This document shows, in pieces, positions 41,697-50,751 of a stretch of DNA of 64,000 nucleotides. The notes below the pieces were generated by a model. The model saw only the letters and a program-made list of their open reading frames with translations. It was not told where the DNA came from and made no database searches. Source of the DNA: DASSUC01 sp035649895 (GTDB lineage Bacteria > Actinomycetota > Actinomycetes > Mycobacteriales > Micromonosporaceae); the NCBI GenBank assembly GCA_035649895.1, contig DASRIS010000186.1, positions 8,355 to 72,354 of the forward strand, read 5' to 3'. A program made the position numbers and the translations under genes. Position 1 is the first letter of the stretch; each line of letters starts with the position of its first letter.

Positions 41697-43415
41697 ATGT
41701 CGTCTGATCAGCTGGCCGTGGCGCGCGCCCCCCAGGCTGGCCGCGAAGGCCGTGGCGGCGGGGTCTCCGCGCTGCTCGGCACCGTCATTCTCGGGCTGGT
41801 CGGCGTGCTGCTGGTCGAGGTCCTCTTCGAGGCGTGGGTCCAGCACCTGCAAGGCTCGTTCACGTACGGTCCGGACGACCGGCGGGTCATCACGCTGCCC
41901 GACTGGCCCAAGAACCTCAAGAACGGGCTCTACCTCACGCTGCTCGCGCTCACCGTGGTGAAGGTGGCGGTGGACCGGTCCTGGCGGCGGTTCCTCACCG
42001 CGGCCGACATCGCGATCGCCGTACTCGGCGTGCTGATGGTCGTCGCCGGCGTGCTCGGGGGGTCGCGCGCGACGCTGGTCGGCGAGGCGCTGTTCGTCTA
42101 CTTCCGCGGCGTCATCGTCTTCTACGCCTGGCGTGCGGTGAGCCCGCAGTGGCGGCGGGTCCGGCCCCTGCTGTGGGTGCTCGGGGTCGTCCTGGTGCTC
42201 AACTCCTTGATGGCGCTCGTCCAGATGGTCGTCGGCCCGCCGGCCTACGAGGAGATCGGCTGGCTGGAGATGACCTGGTCGGCGATCTACCGGGCGCACG
42301 GCTTCGTGGACCACCCCAACCACCTCGGGCACCTGCTGGGCGTCGCGATGCTGGGCCTGCTGGCCTGGTCCGTGGCCCGTCCCGGCCTGCCCCGCAAGTG
42401 GTGGTGGCTGTTCGGGCTCTTCGCGGTGGCGCTGTCGGCGACCCAGTCCCGCGAGGCGACCCTCGGCTTCCTCGCCGGCGCGGTGCTCATCGGGCTGCTG
42501 CGCCGCGGCCGGTGGCGTCCGGTGGTGGCGACCATCGTGGTGGTCTCGCTGCTGACCGCCGGGCAGCTCGCGCTGCGCCCGAAGAACCGCGCCGAGCTCC
42601 AGCGCCGGCTGGCGGGCGTGTTCAGCGCGTTCGAGGTGCCCAGCGGCGAGGAGGGCGAGGACTACTGCGTCGAAGGCACCGTGACCGACACCGAGGACTG
42701 CACCAACCGCATCCCGCAGCGCGAGATCCGCGCGCTCTACGCGCAGCAGGGCATCCGCATCCTGGGCGGCAGCCCGCTGCTGGGCTTCGGGGTGGGCCAG
42801 TTCGGCGGCATCGTGGCCGAGAAGGACGACCCGAACTGGAACATGGACCCGAGGTTCGGGCCGGGCGGCTTTGACATGCACGGCTCGACCCAGAAGCAGG
42901 TCGACTCGTTCTGGCTGCACCTGATGGTCGAGGTTGGCCTGCTCGGGCTGATGGCGTACCTGGTCTGGCTGTTCCTGCTCGTGCTGCCGATACTGCGGCG
43001 GCTGCCGATGCGCAACCTGCTGGTGGGGCGTGGCCCGCCGGCCGCCCCGGGGGCGCAGGTGCACCCGGTGGCGTACTGGGCTCCCGCGACGCTCTTCTTC
43101 GCCGTGCTGGTAGCGTTCCTGTCGCCGGCGCTGGAGGACCCGCTCTTCCCGCCGCTGCTGTTCACGGTGCTCGGGCTCGCGTGGGTGCTGCTCAACCGCG
43201 GGGAGCTGGTCTCGCCGGGCCCGGCGCCCGACCCGGACCAGACCGGCTCGGGCCGGGCCGACCTGGGCCAGGTGGGCGCTCCTGAGACGCAGCGTCCGCT
43301 GCCCGACGAGCCGGCCCGGCCGGCAGGCGATGCGGTCCGGCTGGCCGGGCGCCCGCCAGGCGGGAGCGACCTCGGCAGTGACCTGACGAGCGCCCACCGG
43401 GCGCGAGGGGAGTAA
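41697..43415 (+). CDS. O-antigen ligase/polymerase-family membrane protein
   Basis: 572 aa. About 11-12 helices with a large extracytoplasmic loop (residues about 290-410) containing FVDHPNHLGHLL just before it and DPRFGPGGFDMHG within it. This is the Wzy/WaaL-family layout, in which an Arg/His-rich loop joins glycan to lipid or protein acceptors. The C-terminal 70 residues are polar and disordered. It begins a run of five genes with short gaps or overlaps. Confidence 0.83.
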   Translation: MSSDQLAVARAPQAGREGRGGGVSALLGTVILGLVGVLLVEVLFEAWVQHLQGSFTYGPDDRRVITLPDWPKNLKNGLYLTLLALTVVKVAVDRSWRRFLTAADIAIAVLGVLMVVAGVLGGSRATLVGEALFVYFRGVIVFYAWRAVSPQWRRVRPLLWVLGVVLVLNSLMALVQMVVGPPAYEEIGWLEMTWSAIYRAHGFVDHPNHLGHLLGVAMLGLLAWSVARPGLPRKWWWLFGLFAVALSATQSREATLGFLAGAVLIGLLRRGRWRPVVATIVVVSLLTAGQLALRPKNRAELQRRLAGVFSAFEVPSGEEGEDYCVEGTVTDTEDCTNRIPQREIRALYAQQGIRILGGSPLLGFGVGQFGGIVAEKDDPNWNMDPRFGPGGFDMHGSTQKQVDSFWLHLMVEVGLLGLMAYLVWLFLLVLPILRRLPMRNLLVGRGPPAAPGAQVHPVAYWAPATLFFAVLVAFLSPALEDPLFPPLLFTVLGLAWVLLNRGELVSPGPAPDPDQTGSGRADLGQVGAPETQRPLPDEPARPAGDAVRLAGRPPGGSDLGSDLTSAHRARGE

Positions 43416-43419
43416 AGCG

Positions 43420-44457
43420 GTGTCGGACGCGGTCGCCCTGGTCGGCTTCGGGTACTGGGGCCCCAACCTGGCGCGCAACCTGCAGACCCTGGCCGGTGCG
43501 CGCTGGCGGTACCTGGTCGACGCGTCGGCCGAGCGCCGCGCGCGGGCCAGCATGCTCTACCCGCAGGTGCGGGTCGTCGGCGACCTGGCGGAGGTGCTCG
43601 CCGACGAGGAGGTCGGCGCGGTGGTGGTCGCCACCCCGGCGGCCAGCCACGCCCCGCTCGCCCGCCGCCTGCTCGAGGCGGGCCGGCACGTGCTGGTGGA
43701 GAAGCCGCTCGCGTTGTCTACTGTGGACGCCGTCGGCCTGGCCCGGCTGGCGGACGAGCGCAGGCGCACGCTGATGGTCGGGCACACCTTCGAGTACGTG
43801 CCCGCGGTGCTGACGATGAAGCAGCTCATCGAGGCCGGCGAGATCGGCGACGTGCTCTACCTGCACTCGCAGCGACTCAACCTGGGACGCATCCAGAGCG
43901 ACATCAACGCCTTCTGGTCCATCGGGCCGCACGACGTGTCCATCGCCAACTTCCTCGTCGGCGCCGGCCCGCAGTGGGTCTCCGCCCACGGCGCCCGCTA
44001 CCTGCACGAGGCTGTGGAGGACGTGACGTTCGTGACCGCCGGCTACCCGGGCGGCGTACTGGCCCACATGCACGTCAGCTGGCTCGACCCGAGCAAGACC
44101 CGGCGGACCACGGTGGTGGGCAGCCGCAAGATGCTCGTCTACGACGACATGGACACCGACGGCAGGCTGAAGGTGTTCGACAAGGGCGCGGACCGGCTGG
44201 ACCCGGACGCGTACGGCGCCTGGCAGTACCGGCTGCGCGACGGTGCGATGTACGTGCCGCGGCTGGAGATGGCCGAGCCGCTCGCCGAGGAGCTGCGCCA
44301 CTTCCTGGAGTGCGTGGACACGGGCCGCCGGCCCCGCAGCGACGGCTGGAACGGCGCCCAGGTCGTCGCCGTGCTGGAGGCGGTCGACGAGTCGCTGCGC
44401 GGCAAGGGGGCGCAGGTGGCGGTGCCGGAGGTACGTGTGCCCGAGGTACAACAGTGA
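43420..44457 (+). CDS. Gfo/Idh/MocA-type dehydrogenase (WbpB-like)
   Basis: 345 aa. Rossmann motif GFGYWGPNLARN at residues 9-20 and EKPLALS with the catalytic Lys. The C-terminal domain begins with VGHTFEYVPAV. GxGYWGxN is typical of UDP-sugar 3-dehydrogenases such as WbpB. With the next two genes it matches the WbpB-WbpD-WbpE set that puts an acetamido group at C3 of a UDP-GlcNAc-derived sugar. GTG start four bases after the ligase stop. Confidence 0.88.
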   Translation: MSDAVALVGFGYWGPNLARNLQTLAGARWRYLVDASAERRARASMLYPQVRVVGDLAEVLADEEVGAVVVATPAASHAPLARRLLEAGRHVLVEKPLALSTVDAVGLARLADERRRTLMVGHTFEYVPAVLTMKQLIEAGEIGDVLYLHSQRLNLGRIQSDINAFWSIGPHDVSIANFLVGAGPQWVSAHGARYLHEAVEDVTFVTAGYPGGVLAHMHVSWLDPSKTRRTTVVGSRKMLVYDDMDTDGRLKVFDKGADRLDPDAYGAWQYRLRDGAMYVPRLEMAEPLAEELRHFLECVDTGRRPRSDGWNGAQVVAVLEAVDESLRGKGAQVAVPEVRVPEVQQ

Positions 44458-45164
44458 CCGAGGTCGGCCTGGACGTGCAGGTCAGCCCGCTGTCGGTGGT
44501 GGCGGCGGGAGTGCGGCTCGGAGCCGGCTCGGTCGTCGAGGAGCTGTGCCTCGTCGGCCGGCACGGCCCAGCCGCGCCCGTACCGCCCGGCGGCGACGCG
44601 GGGGCGGACGGCGCTCCGCACACCGTCATCGGCGAGCGCGCCACGATCCGCAGCCACACCGTCATCTACGCCGGCAACCGCATCGGCGCCCGGTTCCAGA
44701 CCGGCCACCACGTCCTGCTGCGCGAGGCGAACACGATCGGCGACAACGTCTCGGTCGGCTCGCTGAGCGTCGTCGAGCACCACGTGACCATCGCCGACCG
44801 GGTACGCATCCACTCCCAGTGCTTCATCCCGGAGTTCTCCGTGCTGGAGGAGGAGGCCTGGATCGGCCCCCGGGTGACGCTGACCAACGCGCCGTTCCCG
44901 CAGTGCCCGGACGTGTCCAGCTGCATGCGCGGCGTGCACATCGGCCGGGCCGCCCGGATCGGCGCCAACGCCACCCTGCTGCCCGGGGTACGCATCGGCG
45001 AGCGGGCGCTCATCGGCGCCGGCGCGGTGGTGACCCGCGACGTCGCACCGGGCGCCGTGGTGGCCGGACCGGCCGCGCGCCAAGTCAAGACTATCGATGA
45101 CCTACTGTGCCCGGTGGGGCTGGACCACCGTCCGTACCCGCCGCTGACCCCTACCCCGGAGTAG
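44454..45164 (+). CDS. Hexapeptide-repeat acyltransferase (WbpD-like)
   Basis: 236 aa, GTG overlapping the dehydrogenase stop (GTGA). Left-handed beta-helix repeats such as IGERATIRSHTVIYAGNRIG and IGDNVSVGSLSVVEHHVTIA, then NAPFPQCPDVSS and RIGANATLLPGVRIGERALI, match sugar N-acetyltransferases. It would acetylate the amino sugar made by the following aminotransferase, using acetyl-CoA. Confidence 0.87.
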   Translation: MTEVGLDVQVSPLSVVAAGVRLGAGSVVEELCLVGRHGPAAPVPPGGDAGADGAPHTVIGERATIRSHTVIYAGNRIGARFQTGHHVLLREANTIGDNVSVGSLSVVEHHVTIADRVRIHSQCFIPEFSVLEEEAWIGPRVTLTNAPFPQCPDVSSCMRGVHIGRAARIGANATLLPGVRIGERALIGAGAVVTRDVAPGAVVAGPAARQVKTIDDLLCPVGLDHRPYPPLTPTPE

Positions 45165-45167
45165 AAC

Positions 45168-46295
45168 ATGGCGAAGATCCCGCTCGTCGACGTCAAGGCC
45201 AGCTACGAGCGCCACCGGGGCGCGATCGACGCGGCCATCCGCGAGGTGCTCGAGACCACGGCGTTCATCCAGGGCCCGGCGCTGCGGGAGTTCGAGGAGG
45301 CGTTCGCGCGGTTCTGCGGCGCCCGGCACGCAATCGGCGTCGGCTCCGGCACCGCAGCGCTGCACCTGGTCCTGCACGCGCTCGGGGTCGGTCCGGGCGA
45401 CGTGGTCGCGGTGCCCTCGCACACGTTCATCGCCACCGTCGAGCCGGTCACCTGGCTCGGTGCGACACCCCGGTTCATCGAGGTCGACCCGGACACCGGC
45501 GCGATGGACCCGGCCGCGCTGCGCGCCGGCATCGACGGGGTGAAGGTCGTCATGCCGGTGCACATCCACGGCCGCCCCGCCGACCTGGCCGGGATCTGCG
45601 CGGTCGCCGCCGACGCCGGCGTGCCGGTGGTCGAGGACGCGGCCCAGGCCCAGGGCGCCGAGCTGGTCAACCCCGACGGCACGGTGGTGCGCGCCGGGTC
45701 GTACACGCTGGTGGGTTGCTTCTCCTTCTATCCGGGCAAGAACCTGGGCGCCTTCGGCGACGCGGGCGCGGTCACCACCAACGACGACGACCTGGCCGGG
45801 CGGGTACGGATGCTGCGCGACCACGGCCGGACCACCAAGTACGAGCACGTCATGGTCGGCTACGCGCACCGCATGGACACCCTCCAGGCGGCCGTACTCA
45901 GCGCGAAGCTGCCCAGCCTCGACGCCGACAACGCCCGCCGCCGCGAGATCGCCGCCGGCTACACGGCCCGGCTGTCCGGCGTGGGGGACCTGCGGCTGCT
46001 CGCCGACCCGGCCGAGCGGGTCAGCATCTACCACCACTACGTGGTGCGCACCGCCCACCGAGACGCGCTGCTCAAGCACCTGCAGGCCAACGGGGTCGGC
46101 GCCGGCGTGCACTACCCGATCCCGGTGCACCTGCAGCCGGCGTACGCGTCCCTCGGCCACCAGCGCGGCGACCTGCCGGCCACCGAGGCGTTCGCCGACG
46201 AGTGCCTGTCCCTGCCGATCTACGCCGAGCTCACCGACGAGCAGATGGAGCGGGTGGCGGCAGAGGTCACCGCATACTTCTCCCAGGCGGCATGA
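45168..46295 (+). CDS. DegT/DnrJ/EryC1-family sugar aminotransferase (WbpE-like)
   Basis: 375 aa. PLP fold with VGSGTAALHLVLHALGV, VEDAAQAQGA, and the Schiff-base Lys191 in FSFYPGKNLGAFGDAG. It aminates the 3-keto sugar formed by the WbpB-like enzyme, with glutamate as usual donor. The GGAG ribosome-binding site ends about nine bases before the ATG; the stop overlaps the next gene by ATGA. Confidence 0.93.
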   Translation: MAKIPLVDVKASYERHRGAIDAAIREVLETTAFIQGPALREFEEAFARFCGARHAIGVGSGTAALHLVLHALGVGPGDVVAVPSHTFIATVEPVTWLGATPRFIEVDPDTGAMDPAALRAGIDGVKVVMPVHIHGRPADLAGICAVAADAGVPVVEDAAQAQGAELVNPDGTVVRAGSYTLVGCFSFYPGKNLGAFGDAGAVTTNDDDLAGRVRMLRDHGRTTKYEHVMVGYAHRMDTLQAAVLSAKLPSLDADNARRREIAAGYTARLSGVGDLRLLADPAERVSIYHHYVVRTAHRDALLKHLQANGVGAGVHYPIPVHLQPAYASLGHQRGDLPATEAFADECLSLPIYAELTDEQMERVAAEVTAYFSQAA

Positions 46296-47299
46296 GCGAG
46301 CGCCCGTTGCGGGTGCTCGCGGTCACCAACCTGTGGCCCGAGCGGGGCAGCTTCCGCGGCGTGTTCGTCAAGGAGCAGGTGGAGGCGGTACGCGACCTCG
46401 GCCACCAGGTCGAGGTCGAGGTCGTCGCCCAGTCGCGGGGCACGGCCGACTACCTGCTCGCCGCGCCGCGGGTCTGCCACCGGGTACGCACCGGCGGCTA
46501 CGACCTGGTCCACGTCCACTATGGGCTGACCGCGCTCGCCGCCCGGTTCGCCTTCGGCGTGCCGAAGGTGCTCTCGCTCTACGGCAGCGACGTCAACGTG
46601 GGCTGGCAGCGCCTGGCCACGAGCCTCGGCAAGGGCGGGGTCGCCGCGCGCGTCTACCCGTCCCGCCGGCTCGCCGAGGCCGCCGGCGACCCGGCCGGCT
46701 ATGTGGTGCCCAACGGCGTGGACTTCGGGGTGTTCGCCCCGGTGGACCGGGCCGCGGCGCGGGCGGCGCTGGGCATCGGCGCCGACGACCGGGTGGTGCT
46801 CTTCGGCGCGGCGCCGGACAACCCGGTGAAGGGCTACGACGTCTTCACCGACGTGCTGGCGGAGGTCCGCCGCCGCGGCGTCGACGCGCGCGAGCTGGTG
46901 CTCGCCCAGCCGGGCCAGACCCGCGCCGAGGTGGCCCGGCGCTTCGCCGCCGCTGACGTGCTGCTCGTGACGTCCCGCCAGGGCACCGAGAGCGGCCCCC
47001 TGGTGGTGAAGGAGGCCGCGGTGATGGGGCTTCCGGTGGTCAGTGTGGACGTTGGGGACGTGCCCGAGATCCTCGCGGAGGTCACGCCGTCGGTGGTGGT
47101 GGGCTTCCCGGAGCCGTGGGGCACGCCCGGCGCCCGGGCTGAGCTGGTCCGCCAGCTGGCCGACGCGACGGCCGGCCTGCTCGCGGCGCCGACGCGGTCC
47201 GACGGGCGGGAGCGGTGCGGCTTCCTGGACGCGCGGGCGGTGGCCCGGCAGCTGGTAGACGTCTACCTCGAGGTGCTCAAGCTGATGCGCCCCGCGTAA
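46292..47299 (+). CDS. Family 4 glycosyltransferase, second
   Basis: 335 aa from the ATG overlapping the aminotransferase stop. The N-terminus PLRVLAVTNLWPERGSFRG and C-terminal TSRQGTESGPLVVKEAAVMG with VVSVDVGDVPEIL are characteristic of GT4. It probably adds the acetamido sugar made by the preceding enzymes. Last gene of the plus-strand polysaccharide operon. Confidence 0.9.
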   Translation: MSERPLRVLAVTNLWPERGSFRGVFVKEQVEAVRDLGHQVEVEVVAQSRGTADYLLAAPRVCHRVRTGGYDLVHVHYGLTALAARFAFGVPKVLSLYGSDVNVGWQRLATSLGKGGVAARVYPSRRLAEAAGDPAGYVVPNGVDFGVFAPVDRAAARAALGIGADDRVVLFGAAPDNPVKGYDVFTDVLAEVRRRGVDARELVLAQPGQTRAEVARRFAAADVLLVTSRQGTESGPLVVKEAAVMGLPVVSVDVGDVPEILAEVTPSVVVGFPEPWGTPGARAELVRQLADATAGLLAAPTRSDGRERCGFLDARAVARQLVDVYLEVLKLMRPA

Positions 47300-47376
47300 C
47301 AGGCAGACCGTCGGGTGGGCTGTCAGCCGTGCGCAGCTGACCGCCGCCGTACGCGGGGTCTTCAAGAGCGATCGAC

Positions 47377-47439
47377 TGATCATTGGACGCCTACCGAGAA
47401 AACCTTGGGCGTGTATTCACGGTGGGTGTCCAATGATCA
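47377..47439. repeat. 22-bp stem inverted repeat between convergent genes
   Basis: TGATCATTGGAC (47377-47388) and GTCCAATGATCA (47428-47439) match perfectly. The next ten positions on each side (47389-47398 and 47418-47427) also pair with two wobbles and one mismatch, leaving a 19-nt loop. It is AT-richer than its surroundings. It could be a two-way terminator for the GT4 and PIG-V genes, or a small mobile-element relic. Confidence 0.75.
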
Positions 47440-47500
47440 CGGCCACCGGTTCCAAGGGCGTCTGGACCGACCGCGAAACTGCGGTGTGAGCCCGCTGGGC

Positions 47501-48730
47501 TTACGGGGAGTATGGCCAGATGAGGGCCAGGTAGCCGCCGAACCAGGCGGACGCGACAGCGAGCAGGCCGATGACGGCGACCAGGTTACGCACCCGCATC
47601 CGGCCGGCCGCCAGCGCGACCGGCAGCAACAGCGTGAACGCGGGCATCATGTGCCGCGGGTTGGTGTGGTAGTAGCCGGTGCCGCCGGCGGTGGTGACGA
47701 CGATGACCACCGAGTAGAGCAGCAGCGGCCACGGCTGGCGGTCCAGCACGCCGAGCACGAGCAGCACCGCGACGACCGCGAGCACCAGCGTCACGACGTA
47801 CGGCGCGGCCATCACGTCGCCGCTGGTCAGCACGGCGTTCATGGTGTTGACGGTGTAACGGCCACCGTCGAACGAGGACCCCCAGATCTCGCCCTGCACG
47901 TAGAACCACCCGTCGGCGCGGCCCAGCCGGTAGCCGACCCAGGCCAGGAACCCCAGCCAGCCCAGCGGTGCTATCGCGGCGCCCACCCAGGGCCGCCAGC
48001 CGTCCTGCCGGCGCCAGATCGCGATGAGCGCGGCGAGCCCGACCGCGACGATGAGCGCCACCGCGTTCGGGCGGGTCAGCCCGGCCAGCACGCACAGGCC
48101 GCCAGCGGTGAGCCAGCGCCGGGTGAGCATCGCGTAGAGGGTCCAGGACGCGATGGCGGTGAACAGCGCCTCGGTGTACCCCATCGACTGGACCACGGCG
48201 TGCGGCACGGCGCCCCACAGCAGCGCCAGCGCGATGCCGGCGCGGCGGCCGTACAGGTGGTTGCCGACGGCGAAGATGCCCCAGGCGGCCACCAGGCTCG
48301 CCAGCCAGGTGATGATGAGGCCGGCGGTGGGCACCGAGACCGGCAGCACCGCGGCGACCGAGCGCATCAGCGTCGGGTAGACCGGGAAGAACGCCAGGTT
48401 GGTGGTCATCGGCTGGCCGTCCGCCCCGATCGGGATGGACTCGTGGTAGCCGTTCTCGGCGATGCCGATGTACCACGACGCGTCGTACCGCTCGCCGAGC
48501 AGCCACCACACGTCCTGGCCGCGCTGGCGGGCCCACAGCCAGAGGAAGAGGACGCCGGAGAGGCGTAGGGCGGCGTAGCCGAGGATGGCCGGGGCCGCCA
48601 GCCGCAGGGAGGCGGCCAGGGCCGGCCCCCAGCGCCTGGGACCGGAGCCGTCGTCTGCCGGGCCCGGCTCCTGCGGCGGTGGTGCGGGGCTGGTCTGGTC
48701 CGAGTCCGTGGCCAGGGTGGACACCGTCAT
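47501..48730 (-). CDS. PIG-V-like membrane mannosyltransferase
   Basis: 409 aa. A polar N-terminus of about 35 residues is followed by ten or so helices. The first extracytoplasmic loop has RYDASWYIGIAENGYH, with the acidic Asp expected for a polyprenyl-phosphate-sugar-dependent GT-C enzyme, and NLAFFPVYPTLMR follows; both fit the PIG-V (GPI mannosyltransferase 2-like) family in actinobacteria. ATG 48730 lies two bases after the methyltransferase stop, so the two are co-expressed. Confidence 0.8.
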   Translation of the reverse strand: MTVSTLATDSDQTSPAPPPQEPGPADDGSGPRRWGPALAASLRLAAPAILGYAALRLSGVLFLWLWARQRGQDVWWLLGERYDASWYIGIAENGYHESIPIGADGQPMTTNLAFFPVYPTLMRSVAAVLPVSVPTAGLIITWLASLVAAWGIFAVGNHLYGRRAGIALALLWGAVPHAVVQSMGYTEALFTAIASWTLYAMLTRRWLTAGGLCVLAGLTRPNAVALIVAVGLAALIAIWRRQDGWRPWVGAAIAPLGWLGFLAWVGYRLGRADGWFYVQGEIWGSSFDGGRYTVNTMNAVLTSGDVMAAPYVVTLVLAVVAVLLVLGVLDRQPWPLLLYSVVIVVTTAGGTGYYHTNPRHMMPAFTLLLPVALAAGRMRVRNLVAVIGLLAVASAWFGGYLALIWPYSP

Positions 48731-48732
48731 CG

Positions 48733-49443
48733 TCAGTGCGGGCGGCGGGCGACGGCGAAGACGGACTGGCCGAACGGTGGGCGCACCAGGGTCTCGGCCG
48801 CCTTGGTGACCGGCAGGACCAGGGTGTCGTACCACTTGACCATCGGGCCCTCTTTGGGGGTGAGCTTGAACACTGAGGTGGCCATGTAGTAGCCGATGAG
48901 GCCCAGCGCGTTGGCGTAGTGAATCCGCTCGATGACCATGCCGGCGTCGGTGAGCGCGGCGGACAGCGTCTTGCGGGTGTAGCGGCGCACGTGACCGGTT
49001 GCGACGTCCACCGGCCCGAGGGCGAACGGGAACGCGGGGACGATCAGCACCACCGCACCGCCGGGGCGCACCAGGCGGGCCATGCTGCGCAGCGCGGTGA
49101 CATCGTCGTCGATATGCTCAAGCACGTTGTACGACACGGCCGCGGTGTGGTTGCCCTCCTCGCTGGTTGGCAGCAGCATCTGCCGGACCTCGATGCCCGG
49201 GTACGGCGACAGCCGCTCCTTCAGCGCGAGCAGCCGGTCGTGGTCGGCCTCGGTGGCCGTGAACCGCGGAACGCGTTCGGCCCACTCCAGCGCGTAGTCG
49301 CCGAGGCCGCTGCCGATCTCGATCGGGTCATCGCCCAGGTACGGCACCGCAAGCTCCACAAACCATCGACGGTGGTTGACTGCGGTGGCCAACCCCTCGA
49401 GCACCTCGGACTGGATCTGCTGGTCGCCGTTGATGTCTGCCAT
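48733..49443 (-). CDS. Class I SAM-dependent methyltransferase
   Basis: 236 aa. Motif I PIEIGSGLGDYALEWA, a VSYNVLEHIDDDVTALRSM core and VRPGGAVVLIVPAFPFALGP after it are typical of class I methyltransferases acting on small molecules or glycans. ATG 49443 is preferred, because a possible -10 box TACTAT (minus strand, 49504-49509) falls inside the longer TTG-started frame reaching 49515. Location suggests a sugar or lipid carrier target; unproven. Confidence 0.82.
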   Translation of the reverse strand: MADINGDQQIQSEVLEGLATAVNHRRWFVELAVPYLGDDPIEIGSGLGDYALEWAERVPRFTATEADHDRLLALKERLSPYPGIEVRQMLLPTSEEGNHTAAVSYNVLEHIDDDVTALRSMARLVRPGGAVVLIVPAFPFALGPVDVATGHVRRYTRKTLSAALTDAGMVIERIHYANALGLIGYYMATSVFKLTPKEGPMVKWYDTLVLPVTKAAETLVRPPFGQSVFAVARRPH

Positions 49444-49566
49444 AGCCTCGGATTCCGCCTCGTGCCGCGGGAGCCCGACCACCACCCGGGCGGGGACCCA
49501 GCGATAGTACGACAAGATCGTCTAATTGTCGCCCCGGCCTGGTGCCCCCGCAGGCCGTGCCCTGGT

Positions 49567-49572
49567 TAGGCT
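49567..49572 (+). promoter_or_regulatory. -10 box of leaderless promoter (M24 peptidase)
   Basis: TAGGCT, six bases before the GTG at 49579. Confidence 0.55.
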
Positions 49573-49578
49573 GTCGGG

Positions 49579-50703
49579 GTGGACGGCGCCGACCTCTACC
49601 CACCGGAGCGCCTCGACGCGGCCCAGCGGGCCACTGCGGCGGCTGGCCTGGACGCGCTGCTCATACCGCCGAGTGCAGACCTACGTTACCTGACCGGCTA
49701 CCACGCGCACGCGCTGGAGCGGCTCACCCTGCTGGTGCTGCCGGCGCAGGGGGAGCCGACGCTGGTCGTGCCGCGGCTGGAGCGGCCCGCGGCCGAGGCC
49801 TCGCCCGCCCCGGCCACCGGCGTACGCATCGTGGACCACGCCGACGGCACCGACCCGTACCCGCTGGTTGTCGCCGCGCTCGGCGGCGCCGGTGCTGGCG
49901 CGGGAGTGCTGGGGCTGGGCAACCGGATGTGGGCCGAGCAGGTGCTGGCGCTGCGGGAGGCGCTGCCCGGCGCCCGGCAGCGGCTGGCCGGGCAGGTGCT
50001 GCGCGGGCTGCGGATGCGTAAGTCACCGGCTGAGGTGGCGGCCCTGCGCGAGGCGGGCGCGGCGATCGACACGGTGCACTCGCGGATGGGCCAGTGGCTG
50101 CTCCCGGGCCGCACCGAGGCGGAGGTTGCCGCGGACATCGCCGGCGCGATCCGCGACGCCGGACACTCCACAGTGGACTTCGTGGTCGTGGCATCCGGGC
50201 CGAACGGGGCGAGCCCGCACCACGGGACCTCCGACCGCGTGGTGGAGGCCGGCGACCCGGTGGTGGTGGACATCGGCGGCACCATGCCGTCGGGCTACTG
50301 CTCCGACTCCACCCGCACCTACCTGGCCGGCGGCCCGGCGCCGGCCGGCTTCACGGCGTACTACGCGGCGCTGCGCGAGGCCCAGGCAGCGGCGGTGGCC
50401 GCGGTGCGCCCGGGGGTCACCTGCGCGGCCGTGGACGCCGTCGCCCGCGACCTGCTCACCGAGGCCGGGTACGGCGAGGCGTTCCTGCACCGCACCGGGC
50501 ACGGCATCGGGCTCGACGGCCACGAGGACCCGTACCTGGTGGCAGGCAACGACCTGCCGCTCGAGCCGGGGATGACCTTCTCCATCGAGCCGGGTGTCTA
50601 CCTGGCCGGCCGGCACGGCGCCCGGATCGAGGACATCGTCGCCTGCACGGAGACCGGCGTGGAGCGGCTCAACACGGTCTCCACCGAGCTGGTCACGCTC
50701 TGA
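49579..50703 (+). CDS. Xaa-Pro aminopeptidase/dipeptidase (M24B)
   Basis: 374 aa. Creatinase N-domain (residues 5-130) and pita-bread catalytic domain with all five metal ligands: D231 (VVVDIGG), D243 (SDSTRTY), H308 (TGHGIGL), E337 (SIEPGVY) and E351 (RIEDIV). It cleaves N-terminal residues before proline or Xaa-Pro dipeptides in the cytosol. Confidence 0.94.
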   Translation: MDGADLYPPERLDAAQRATAAAGLDALLIPPSADLRYLTGYHAHALERLTLLVLPAQGEPTLVVPRLERPAAEASPAPATGVRIVDHADGTDPYPLVVAALGGAGAGAGVLGLGNRMWAEQVLALREALPGARQRLAGQVLRGLRMRKSPAEVAALREAGAAIDTVHSRMGQWLLPGRTEAEVAADIAGAIRDAGHSTVDFVVVASGPNGASPHHGTSDRVVEAGDPVVVDIGGTMPSGYCSDSTRTYLAGGPAPAGFTAYYAALREAQAAAVAAVRPGVTCAAVDAVARDLLTEAGYGEAFLHRTGHGIGLDGHEDPYLVAGNDLPLEPGMTFSIEPGVYLAGRHGARIEDIVACTETGVERLNTVSTELVTL

Positions 50704-50751
50704 CGCACCCGCGGCGGCTGCGTGGCACCGCCAGCCAGCCAGCGCCGCCGG

